Of a stretch of 6,222 nucleotides of DNA, positions 1-5,042 are shown one piece after another. The stretch spans positions 6,680 to 12,901 of the forward strand of contig JAQUXV010000041.1 in assembly GCA_028692205.1 (NCBI GenBank), read 5' to 3'. The notes below the pieces were generated by a model that was given only the letters and a program-made list of their open reading frames with translations, did no database searches and was not told where the DNA came from. The translations under genes and the position numbers were made by a program. The stretch is from Eubacteriales bacterium. GTDB taxonomy: Bacteria; Bacillota_A; Clostridia; Christensenellales; Aristaeellaceae. Each line of letters starts with the position of its first letter. Position 1 is the stretch's first letter.

Positions 1-86
1 GCTTTCCGGGATGCTTCAAGCACGGTTGTACCGGCAGGAACCTCCACATGCACGCCGTCGATTGTAAGCGGAATCATCTGTTCCAT
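1..86 (-). CDS. hndD: [FeFe] hydrogenase catalytic subunit HndD/HydA, N-terminal fragment
   Basis: This is the start of a gene that runs off the left edge; 28 codons are visible. They read as the first beta strands of a NuoG/HydA-type plant-like [2Fe-2S] ferredoxin domain: a short LTIDG hairpin, then VEVPAGTTVLEAS, the usual opening of catalytic [FeFe] hydrogenases of trimeric enzymes. The cluster-binding cysteines and the H-cluster domain lie outside the window. The start at 86 is set by a GAGGAGG Shine-Dalgarno 7 nt upstream; a second ATG at codon 4 is less well placed. The gene begins 15 nt after the NuoF-like gene, as expected for the last gene of an hnd/hyd operon. By family it would reduce protons with electrons from NADH and ferredoxin. 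The identity rests on context plus this short match; a NuoG-like or formate dehydrogenase subunit is the main alternative. Confidence 0.8.
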   Translation of the reverse strand, partial: MEQMIPLTIDGVHVEVPAGTTVLEASRK

Positions 87-93
87 GGTTGTT

Positions 94-100
94 CCTCCTC
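94..100 (-). promoter_or_regulatory. Shine-Dalgarno of hndD/hydA
   Basis: GAGGAGG on the minus strand, 7 nt before the ATG at 86. It lies between the stop of the NuoF-like gene and the ATG, and decides between the two in-frame ATGs at 86 and 77. Confidence 0.8.
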
Positions 101-101
101 G

Positions 102-1895
102 TTATCTCTTCTCGATCGCGCCAAAGCGGCATTTTTCCATACAGCTGCCGCACTTGATGCACTTGGTGGTGTCGATCACATGGCGTTCCTTCACCGTACC
201 GGTGATCGCGCCCACGGGGCAAACCTTGGCGCAAGCCGTGCAGCCGCGGCACTTATCGGTAATGGTGTAATTAAGCAGCGCCTGACAGTGATGCGCGGGG
301 CAGCGCTTTTCGCGGATGTGCGCTTCATACTCATCACGGAAATAGTGGATGGTAGACAGCACCGGGTTGGGCGCCGTCTGGCCCAGGCCGCAAAGCGCGG
401 TAGCCTTGATGTTTCTGGCCAGCGTTTCCAGCTTTTCGATGTCGCCTTCTTCGCCTTGGCCATGCACGATGCGCTCCAAAATTTCCAGCATCCTGCGGGT
501 GCCGATACGGCACGGGGTGCATTTGCCGCAGCTTTCGTCCACCGTGAAATCGAGGAAGAAGCGCGCAATATCCACCATACAGTTGTCTTCGTCCATAACG
601 ATCATGCCGCCGGAGCCCATCATGGAGCCGATCTGCGTCAGCGTATCGTACTCGATGGAAACGTCCAGCAGTTCCGCGGGGATGCAACCGCCGGAAGGGC
701 CGCCGGTCTGCACGGCCTTGAATTTCTTGCCGTTGGGGCAGCCGCCGCCGATGTCGTAGATGATCTCACGCAGTTTGGTGCCCATGGGGATTTCCACCAG
801 ACCGGTGTTGTTGATCTTGCCGCCCAGCGCGAACACCTTGGTGCCCGTGGATTTCTCCGTGCCGATGGAACGGAACCAATCCGAGCCGTTCAGGATAATC
901 TGGGGGACGTTGGCAAACGTTTCAACGTTATTGATGTTGGTGGGCTTGCCGAAAAGGCCCTTCACCGCCGGGAACGGGGGCTTCGGCCGGGGCTCGCCGC
1001 GTCCGCCTTCGATAGAGGCCATCAGCGCCGTTTCTTCGCCGCAGACGAACGCGCCTGCGCCGAGACGGATGGAGATGTCAAAATCAAAGCCGGAGTTCAA
1101 AATGTTCTTGCCCAGCAAGCCGTAATCACGGGCCTGGTCAATAGCAATCTGCAGGCGTTTAACGGCAATGGGGTACTCCGCGCGCACGTAGATGTAACCT
1201 TCGGTCGCGCCGATGGCGTAGCCGCCGATGGTCATGGCTTCCAGCACTGCGTGGGGGTCGCCTTCCAGAACCGAACGGTCCATGAACGCGCCGGGGTCGC
1301 CCTCGTCGGCGTTGCAGACCATGTATTTCTGGTCGGCCTTGGAGGCGGAAGCGAACTTCCATTTAAGGCCTGTGGGGAAACCCGCGCCGCCGCGGCCGCG
1401 CAGGCCGCTGTCCAGCATGACCTGAATAACGTCTTCGGGCTTCATGGTCGTCAGCACTTTTTCAAGCGCCTTATAACCGTCAAACGCGATATACTCGTCG
1501 ATGTTTTCCGGATCGATCACACCGCAGTTGCGCAGCGCAATACGCTTCTGCTTTTTGTAAAACTCGATCGTGTCCAGCGACATATGCTTTTCTTCATCGG
1601 TCGCTTTTTCCTTGTACACCAGATGCTGCACAATGCGGCCCTTCATCAGGTGTTCGCTGACGATCTCGTCCACGTCTTCCACGCGGACCTGGGAATAAAA
1701 AGTGCCTTCGGGATATACGATTACCACCGGGCCGGCGGCGCAAAGGCCGAAGCAACCGGTGCGTACGACTTTGATTTCTTTATCCAGCCCGTTTTTAACG
1801 ATCTGTTCCTCAAAACGCTTGATAATTTCGCCGGAACCCGACGAAGTACAGCCGGTGCCGCCGCAGCAAAGCACCTGAGCGCGATAAAAATCCAT
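102..1895 (-). CDS. hndC: NuoF-like flavin/Fe-S subunit of NAD-linked [FeFe] hydrogenase (HndC/HydB)
   Basis: A 597-aa cytoplasmic subunit that by family binds FMN and NAD(H) and is the flavin site of electron-bifurcating hydrogenases. Domain order: an N-terminal thioredoxin-like [2Fe-2S] domain (C11, C16, C48, C52); the FMN/NADH fold, with the glycine-rich GLRGRGGAGFPTG at 164-176 and a NADEGDPGAF segment further on; an SLBB region; the NuoF [4Fe-4S] site (CGKCTPC at 456-462 plus C502); a CPAHHC segment (532-537); and two C-terminal ferredoxin [4Fe-4S] motifs (C549/552/555/559 and C579/582/585/589). The extra N- and C-terminal Fe-S domains separate it from plain complex I NuoF and match HndC or Thermotoga HydB. 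An AAGGAGG 7 nt before the ATG supports the start. It lies 24 nt after hndB and 15 nt before hndD. All expected ligands are present and nothing suggests damage. The family assignment is very secure; bifurcation itself is inferred. Confidence 0.97.
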   Translation of the reverse strand: MDFYRAQVLCCGGTGCTSSGSGEIIKRFEEQIVKNGLDKEIKVVRTGCFGLCAAGPVVIVYPEGTFYSQVRVEDVDEIVSEHLMKGRIVQHLVYKEKATDEEKHMSLDTIEFYKKQKRIALRNCGVIDPENIDEYIAFDGYKALEKVLTTMKPEDVIQVMLDSGLRGRGGAGFPTGLKWKFASASKADQKYMVCNADEGDPGAFMDRSVLEGDPHAVLEAMTIGGYAIGATEGYIYVRAEYPIAVKRLQIAIDQARDYGLLGKNILNSGFDFDISIRLGAGAFVCGEETALMASIEGGRGEPRPKPPFPAVKGLFGKPTNINNVETFANVPQIILNGSDWFRSIGTEKSTGTKVFALGGKINNTGLVEIPMGTKLREIIYDIGGGCPNGKKFKAVQTGGPSGGCIPAELLDVSIEYDTLTQIGSMMGSGGMIVMDEDNCMVDIARFFLDFTVDESCGKCTPCRIGTRRMLEILERIVHGQGEEGDIEKLETLARNIKATALCGLGQTAPNPVLSTIHYFRDEYEAHIREKRCPAHHCQALLNYTITDKCRGCTACAKVCPVGAITGTVKERHVIDTTKCIKCGSCMEKCRFGAIEKR

Positions 1896-1902
1896 GGTCC
1901 TT

Positions 1903-1909
1903 CCTCCTT
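1903..1909 (-). promoter_or_regulatory. Shine-Dalgarno of hndC
   Basis: AAGGAGG with a 7-nt spacer to the ATG at 1895, inside the 24-nt gap after hndB. It indicates strong independent translation of the large flavin subunit. Confidence 0.8.
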
Positions 1910-1919
1910 AGGTGAGCTG

Positions 1920-2294
1920 TTATTTCTCTTCCGCGGCGCCGATGGTGTACTCCATCACGGGATTGCCGTTTACAATGTGCTCGGTTACAATACGCGGCAC
2001 CATATTGGGATTCAGATTGACGTACGTCACTTTATCCTGCCCGGGGACAATGATGTCCACCATGGGCTCCAGCCGACACATACCGATGCAGCCGGTTTGC
2101 GACACGGTTACGTTTTGCAGATTACGTTTTTGAATCTCGTCCATAAAGGCGAGCATTACAGGGCGAGCGCCCGCGGCAATACCGCAGGTTGCCATGCCGA
2201 CCACAACACGGATATCGTTGTCCGCGTCCTTGCGGTATGCGACCCGTTCAAGGGTCTTTTTACGGATTTCTTCCAGTTCAGCGATGGATTTCAC
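1920..2294 (-). CDS. hndB: Small [2Fe-2S] thioredoxin-like ferredoxin subunit HndB/HydD
   Basis: A 124-aa soluble protein with an N-terminal helix (IAELEEIRKKTLERV) and a thioredoxin-like [2Fe-2S] fold. It carries GMATCGIAAGARPV (C37) and TGCIGMC (C69, C73), the signature of HndB-type subunits beside HndA and HndC. The family is usually annotated as a (2Fe-2S) ferredoxin-domain protein and is thought to be an accessory electron carrier or structural subunit. I place the start at the GTG at 2294 although the frame is open to an ATG at 2357: a GGAGGT sits 8 nt before the GTG, the upstream residues overlap the previous gene and look unlike the family, and the GTG lies one base after the preceding stop. 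Only three of the four cysteines of a classical cluster of this fold are visible, so cluster occupancy is uncertain. Confidence 0.92.
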   Translation of the reverse strand: MKSIAELEEIRKKTLERVAYRKDADNDIRVVVGMATCGIAAGARPVMLAFMDEIQKRNLQNVTVSQTGCIGMCRLEPMVDIIVPGQDKVTYVNLNPNMVPRIVTEHIVNGNPVMEYTIGAAEEK

Positions 2295-2295
2295 T

Positions 2296-2844
2296 TTATT
2301 GCACCTCCAAAATGGGTTTGAATTCTTCTTGAATAGCATCCCGGATCCACTGGGCAACCTCGGGTTCGTTCAACCGCACATCTCCCAGCGCTTTCCGTAC
2401 AACTCGGGTATCGAACTCCGCTTCGTTTCCGGGGGAACGGGCGATGAAAACAAATTCCGGTTTCTCGGGGTTCAGCAGCACCAGCGTAACCAACGTGTCG
2501 CACATTTCGCCCATCGGGGGGCAATCAATGTGCCACAGGTTAAACGTTGCCGTTACCGTAGTGCCCACGCCGGGTTCGCTTTGGATTGTAACGGTTCCGC
2601 CGGTCATCTCCGCGTTTTCCTTTAGCAGCGGCAAGCCCAGCCCCACTCTGCGCGTAGTGCGCGTGGTGGTGAAAGGATCGGTTGCCCGTTTCAGCAGTTC
2701 AGGCTTCATGCCGTCGCCGTCATCCTGAAACACGGCTGTAAGCCACCCGCGCTCATCTTCCGTCAGGGAGATGGTAACGGTTTTCGCGTTCGCCTTTACG
2801 CTGTTTTGGGCAATGTCCAAAACGTGCATTGAAAGGTCCCGCAT
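2296..2844 (-). CDS. Stand-alone GHKL (HATPase_c) ATP-binding protein of the hydrogenase operon
   Basis: A 182-aa cytoplasmic protein with a histidine-kinase-type ATPase fold but no phospho-accepting histidine domain, sensor or membrane segment. Visible motifs are the N-box around N14 (LDIAQNSVKANA), the G1 box DDGDGM (41-46), an F-box-like DPFTTTR (56-62) and the G2 box VGLGLPLLK (67-75), followed by the GGTVTIQSEPGVGTT strand-turn typical of the fold. After about residue 105 comes a further ~75 residues I do not recognise. It starts one base after the hndA stop with only a weak AAGG upstream, so translational coupling is likely. From memory, Acetobacterium-type hydrogenase operons carry a comparable gene in this slot (called hydE there). 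Kinase, anti-sigma-like or chaperone roles are all possible; none is shown by the sequence. Confidence 0.9.
   Translation of the reverse strand: MRDLSMHVLDIAQNSVKANAKTVTISLTEDERGWLTAVFQDDGDGMKPELLKRATDPFTTTRTTRRVGLGLPLLKENAEMTGGTVTIQSEPGVGTTVTATFNLWHIDCPPMGEMCDTLVTLVLLNPEKPEFVFIARSPGNEAEFDTRVVRKALGDVRLNEPEVAQWIRDAIQEEFKPILEVQ
2303..2308 (-). promoter_or_regulatory. Shine-Dalgarno fixing the GTG start of hndB
   Basis: GGAGGT lies within the last codons of the preceding ATPase gene, 8 nt before the GTG at 2294. It is the main reason for preferring this GTG over the upstream ATG. Confidence 0.75.
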
Positions 2845-2845
2845 G

Positions 2846-3316
2846 TCAGGCCTTGTACTTTTCCAGAATCGCGGGTACTTCGTCGTCGGTCAGGCGGCCA
2901 TATACTTCGTCGTTGATCATCATAACGGGCGCAAGTCCGCAGGCGCCCAGGCAGCGGGTGGCCTGCAGGGTGAAAAGGCCATTCTTGGAGGTTTCGCCCA
3001 CTTTGATGTTAAGTTCTTTTTCCACACGGTCCAGCACCTTCTGGGAGCCACGAACGTAACAAGCGGTGCCCAGGCACACGCCGATTACATACTGCCCCTT
3101 GGGCTGCAGTGAAAACTGGGAGTAAAAAGTGGTCACGCCGTAAACTTCGCTCAGCGTGGTTCCCATCGCGTCAGCGATGTACTCCTGCACGTCCAGTGGA
3201 ACGCATCCGAAGATATCCTGTGCTTTTTGCAGCACCGGCATAAGCGCTCCCTTTTGGTCTTTGTGTTCGTCGATAGCTTTTTGCAGCTTTGCGAACTTTT
3301 CCTTTTGTTCGGTCAT
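2846..3316 (-). CDS. hndA: NuoE-like [2Fe-2S] subunit of NAD-linked [FeFe] hydrogenase (HndA/HydC)
   Basis: A 156-aa homologue of the complex I 24-kDa subunit. It has the N-terminal helical region, then GALMPVLQKAQDIFG, then VYGVTTFYSQF (58-68), and the thioredoxin-like [2Fe-2S] ligands C81, C86, C122 and C126 in VCLGTACYVRG and RCLGACGLAPV. By family it passes electrons between the flavin subunit and the hydrogenase. The frame is open to an ATG at 3385, but I choose the ATG at 3316: the protein then begins MTEQKEKFAKLQ, as family members typically do; a GAGGAGGT precedes it; and the probable transcription start falls inside the longer version. Its SD spacing (11 nt) is slightly long. It is the first gene of the left operon, and the following gene begins one base after its stop. 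Very secure. Confidence 0.96.
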   Translation of the reverse strand: MTEQKEKFAKLQKAIDEHKDQKGALMPVLQKAQDIFGCVPLDVQEYIADAMGTTLSEVYGVTTFYSQFSLQPKGQYVIGVCLGTACYVRGSQKVLDRVEKELNIKVGETSKNGLFTLQATRCLGACGLAPVMMINDEVYGRLTDDEVPAILEKYKA

Positions 3317-3327
3317 GGCAGCCTGAG

Positions 3328-3335
3328 ACCTCCTC
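3328..3335 (-). promoter_or_regulatory. Shine-Dalgarno of hndA
   Basis: GAGGAGGT on the minus strand, 11 nt before the ATG at 3316. There is no comparable site before the alternative ATG at 3385. Confidence 0.7.
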
Positions 3336-3385
3336 AAATCATTCGTACACCGTAAAGCTGCGTAAAATGCATACGCAGCAAACAT

Positions 3386-3414
3386 ATTCTATCATACACA
3401 AAGCAGAAATGCAC
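3386..3414 (-). promoter_or_regulatory. Candidate promoter of the hydrogenase operon
   Basis: The minus strand reads TGATAGAAT at 3394-3386, an extended -10 box (TGn plus TAGAAT). With a 17-nt spacer, the -35 position (3414-3409) reads GTGCAT, a poor match, so the extended -10 would carry the promoter. A start near 3380 gives a leader of about 63 nt to hndA. It lies in the AT-rich part of the intergenic region, just downstream of a palindrome at 3431-3448. The call is by eye only. Confidence 0.5.
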
Positions 3415-3430
3415 GCGATTCGGGTAAAAA

Positions 3431-3448
3431 ATGTGATTTTTTTGACAA
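3431..3448 (-). promoter_or_regulatory. Imperfect palindrome, possible operator (CRP/FNR-like or Rex-like)
   Basis: The minus strand reads TTGTCAAAAAAATCACAT. The core TGTCA-N6-TCACA matches 9 of 10 half-site bases of a CRP/FNR-type TGTGA-N6-TCACA palindrome. It also matches 10 of 14 informative positions of the redox-repressor Rex consensus TTGTTAA-N4-TTAACAA. It is centred about 50 nt upstream of the candidate -10 box. Rex control of an NADH-linked hydrogenase would make sense, but A-rich DNA yields such matches by chance. Confidence 0.35.
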
Positions 3449-3483
3449 TTTTACGGACCAGATACAAAACCAATACAATTCGG

Positions 3484-3540
3484 ATTGGCGTACGATAAAA
3501 TGCAAACGTTGATCCGTTTATTTAAAATTTTGTACGCAAT
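3484..3540. repeat. Nested inverted repeat upstream of the hydrogenase operon
   Basis: The outer arms are ATTGGCGTAC (3484-3493) and GTACGCAAT (3532-3540), pairing with one bulged base. Inside lies a second 5-bp stem, AAACG/CGTTT, around a 6-nt loop, and an AAAAT/ATTTT pairing is possible between the two. The whole forms one ~57-nt near-palindrome. It could be an operator or an RNA hairpin in a long leader. No U-run follows it on either strand that would make it an obvious terminator. Confidence 0.5.
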
Positions 3541-3545
3541 ATCCG

Positions 3546-3583
3546 TGAGATAGGCTGTTTTTTGCCTTCAAAATCATATCTCA
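3546..3583. repeat. Inverted repeat TGAGATA/TATCTCA with inner GGC/GCC stem
   Basis: A 7-bp outer stem (3546-3552 with 3577-3583) encloses a 3-bp GGC/GCC stem around a T-rich 8-nt loop (3553-3566). It lies six bases beyond the outer arm of the neighbouring nested repeat, so the two form a tandem pair of structured elements. It is asymmetric, with ten unpaired bases on one side. Confidence 0.4.
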
Positions 3584-3590
3584 AAAGCGA

Positions 3591-3677
3591 TCAGAATTTA
3601 CCTGCCGCCCCGATACAAAGGAGTAATGCGGATAACATAACCGGTATGGCACATGTAAGAATATCCAGAAGGTTCAT
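3591..3677 (-). CDS. Possible 28-aa hydrophobic peptide (single membrane segment)
   Basis: A short frame encodes MNLLDILTCAIP, then VMLSALLLCIGAAGKF and a TGA stop. Residues 3-26 are almost wholly hydrophobic, like a one-pass membrane peptide with a lysine near the C-terminus. The same frame is open upstream to an ATG at 3707, giving 38 aa. An extended -10 box lies immediately before the inner ATG, which would make that version almost leaderless; neither start has a convincing Shine-Dalgarno. I do not recognise the peptide. It could be a small regulatory membrane protein, a toxin-like peptide, or a chance frame in AT-rich DNA. It points toward hndA and sits in an otherwise gene-free kilobase. 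Confidence 0.25.
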   Translation of the reverse strand: MNLLDILTCAIPVMLSALLLCIGAAGKF

Positions 3678-3686
3678 TCGTTCTGT

Positions 3687-3695
3687 ATTATAACA
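3687..3695 (-). promoter_or_regulatory. Extended -10 box, candidate upstream promoter
   Basis: The minus strand reads TGTTATAAT, a perfect TATAAT with a TGn extension. No good -35 is seen at 16-18 nt. A transcript from here would start near 3680, read through both inverted repeats (3583-3484), and reach hndA with a leader of about 360 nt. It could be a second operon promoter or the promoter of the tiny ORF. Confidence 0.4.
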
Positions 3696-3732
3696 TATTA
3701 ACTGCATTCTTTCGTTTTACTGTTTGTCACTG

Positions 3733-4001
3733 GTTTATATCGCGCAGAGACGCCTTGCGTTCCAGTTCGGAAAATTGCAGGCGAACAACAGAACGATCCC
3801 AGGCATATCCTGTCGGTTCTCCACCATCGGTATCCATACTTCCGGCTCATCACCCCGTTCGCCAGAAGCTTCGTATGTCCGGTCCGGCAATGCCCTGTTC
3901 CTGCTTGAAACTTTCTTCAGTTTCACAGTTGCCGTACGCTTTCTTTCCGCTCAGGCACAGCCGGAGGTTTGTTGGATTCGTTTATATCGCTCAAAAACCC
4001 C
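3733..4001. repeat. Unassigned segment bounded by two short direct repeats
   Basis: A 22-nt sequence beginning GTTTATATCGC occurs at 3733-3754 and again at 3980-4001, with 18 of 22 bases identical and the first 11 exact. The 225 nt between them contain short open frames on both strands but none I recognise. One minus-strand frame, 3837-3727, would give 36 aa ending FSELERKASLRDINQ, without a clear ribosome binding site. The segment may be a relic of an insertion or a decayed gene end. No transposase, terminal inverted repeat or integrase is visible. Confidence 0.35.
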
Positions 4002-4013
4002 ATAATAGTGACC

Positions 4014-4047
4014 AAAAACGTCCCCGCCGATCTGTTTGCAGGGACGT
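4014..4047 (-). terminator. Candidate intrinsic terminator of the HydS/DRTGG/PHP operon
   Basis: As minus-strand RNA, the arms at 4047-4038 and 4027-4018 pair over ten positions (nine Watson-Crick, one G-U) around a 10-nt loop, followed by a short U-run (five U including the last stem base). It lies about 280 nt after the PHP gene stop, inside the first repeat copy. The distance is long, so it may instead act as an attenuator or processing site. Confidence 0.45.
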
Positions 4048-4146
4048 ACAATATTCCGTTCCATTCTGTTTGGTATGCAGTTCCTCCATCCCCGGTGCCG
4101 CCCACACGAAAGCCCCGCGAAAATGAGCTTGCGCTTTCATCACAGC
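4018..4146 (-). repeat. Structured tandem repeat, copy 1
   Basis: This copy matches the adjacent one at an offset of 147-149 nt, roughly two-thirds identical by eye. Conserved blocks are the ACGTCCCCGC arm, TTCTGTT, ATGCAG, GAAAGCCCC and GCGCTTTCA-CACAGC. It holds two hairpins: the GC-rich one at 4018-4047 and a 6-bp GAAAGC/GCTTTC stem at 4108-4138. The mismatch in the first stem is tolerated only in minus-strand RNA (G-U), suggesting that orientation. No protein product is recognised. Confidence 0.6.
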
Positions 4147-4164
4147 AATCAAAGAGAATAGCAA

Positions 4165-4295
4165 ACGTCCCCGCAAATTTGATATGCGGGAACGTCCTAT
4201 ATGCTATTTATTTCTGTTAGTCATGCAGCTCCGCCGTCTCCGATAACACCTGCGCGAAAGCCCCTGCTAATACGAGCATGCGCTTTCAGCACAGC
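4165..4295 (-). repeat. Structured tandem repeat, copy 2
   Basis: This copy lies nearer the PHP gene. Its first stem (4165-4174 with 4186-4195) pairs over ten positions, with one G-U in minus-strand RNA. Its second stem, GAAAGC/GCTTTC (4256-4261 with 4282-4287), contains an inner TGCT/AGCA stem lacking in copy 1. Only three U follow the first stem, so it is a weaker terminator than copy 1. On the minus strand a short frame starting GTGCTGAAAGC is stopped after about 23 codons here but stays open in copy 1, so the unit does not look protein-coding. Confidence 0.6.
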
Positions 4296-4329
4296 TGCCG
4301 TCGTTTACCCGATCCATACCGGGAACCTG

Positions 4330-5040
4330 TTATTGCCAGTTGATTTTTTCATTCAGCAGGGCAAATACAGCCGCAGCGCTCGGCTCACATACTTCCAGCG
4401 CAAAATCCCGCTCGGCGATGTCTTCCAGCCGGTGCGCATCGGAAGAATAAAGCACAAACCTCCCCTTCAGCACGGCTTCAGGGCAAGCGATTCGCGCCGC
4501 TACCTCCACCACAGGGTACATCGGCAATGGAGGCATCAAGCCCAGTGCGCCGATCATGCCGTTAGCGCCCCGGTTGATATGCGCGGGCACGCTGATTCCC
4601 CCATGTTTCCGGGCCAGCTCCTCCACGTCCTCAACACTTAAATCAGTTGCGTTGAGTAGCAGCTTCTCAACGGTTCCAACAGGCTTGTCCTCATCGCCGA
4701 TCACAATCTGATTACCGAAAAGATCGCCGCGATTGGCCACATCCGGCAAATGGGCATAAATTGCCTCGCCAAAGGCAAGCGCCTCCGCCGCGCAGCGAAA
4801 ATACGCAAGCATGTGAACTTCCTCGCGGGAGGTCACTTCCATTCCCGGTATCACCTGTATGCCATACGCTTCTCCCGCCGCCATCGCCTGCGGGATGTTG
4901 AGCGCCGAATTGTGGTCGGTCAGCGCGATCACATCCAGCCCTTTCACTTTCGCCATCCCCACAAGGTTCCACGGGGTCATATCGTCGTTTGCGCACGGAG
5001 ACAGGCAACTGTGAATGTGCAAATCGCAATAGGCGCGCAT
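4330..5040 (-). CDS. PHP-domain metal-dependent phosphoesterase
   Basis: A 236-aa cytoplasmic protein of the polymerase and histidinol phosphatase (PHP) superfamily. The metal-binding motifs appear in order: DLHIH (H8, H10), LTDHN (D42, H43), PGMEVTSREEVHML (E68, H76), VPAHINR (H154) and SSDAH (D201, H203). By family it should hydrolyse a phosphoester using two or three metal ions; the substrate cannot be read from the sequence, and trehalose, nucleotide or histidinol phosphate are all possible. The start at 5040, two bases after the preceding stop, is preferred over an in-frame ATG at 5088: the shorter protein begins MRAYCDLHIHS at the first motif as family members do, and the extension overlaps the DRTGG gene with an unlikely RNPVRRGHPGP sequence. 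Only a weak GGGA precedes it, so coupled translation is likely. It is the last gene of its cluster. The family is secure. Confidence 0.93.
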   Translation of the reverse strand: MRAYCDLHIHSCLSPCANDDMTPWNLVGMAKVKGLDVIALTDHNSALNIPQAMAAGEAYGIQVIPGMEVTSREEVHMLAYFRCAAEALAFGEAIYAHLPDVANRGDLFGNQIVIGDEDKPVGTVEKLLLNATDLSVEDVEELARKHGGISVPAHINRGANGMIGALGLMPPLPMYPVVEVAARIACPEAVLKGRFVLYSSDAHRLEDIAERDFALEVCEPSAAAVFALLNEKINWQ

Positions 5041-5042
5041 GT

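Noticed and set aside
48..2321. A 757-codon open frame on the plus strand, antisense to hndC and hndB
   Set aside because: It lies opposite several genes with full catalytic motifs, its translation is compositionally odd (His- and Ala-rich) with no recognisable domain, and it has no ribosome binding site. GC-rich codon bias on the true strand explains it.
3317..3385. Upstream extension of hndA to an ATG at 3385
   Set aside because: There is no ribosome binding site there, the extension is unlike NuoE N-termini, and the likely transcription start falls within it.
3724..4220. Overlapping short plus- and minus-strand frames of 60-120 codons in the intergenic region
   Set aside because: None has a recognisable domain or a good ribosome binding site, and similar peptides arise simply from the repeat copies in different frames.
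4018..4295. CRISPR array
   Set aside because: There are only two units, about 130 nt each, diverged along their whole length and with no regular spacers or cas genes nearby.
4296..4329. CCCG/CGGG hairpin just after the PHP stop as a terminator
   Set aside because: The stem is only about four bases plus weak flanking pairs and has no U-run after it.
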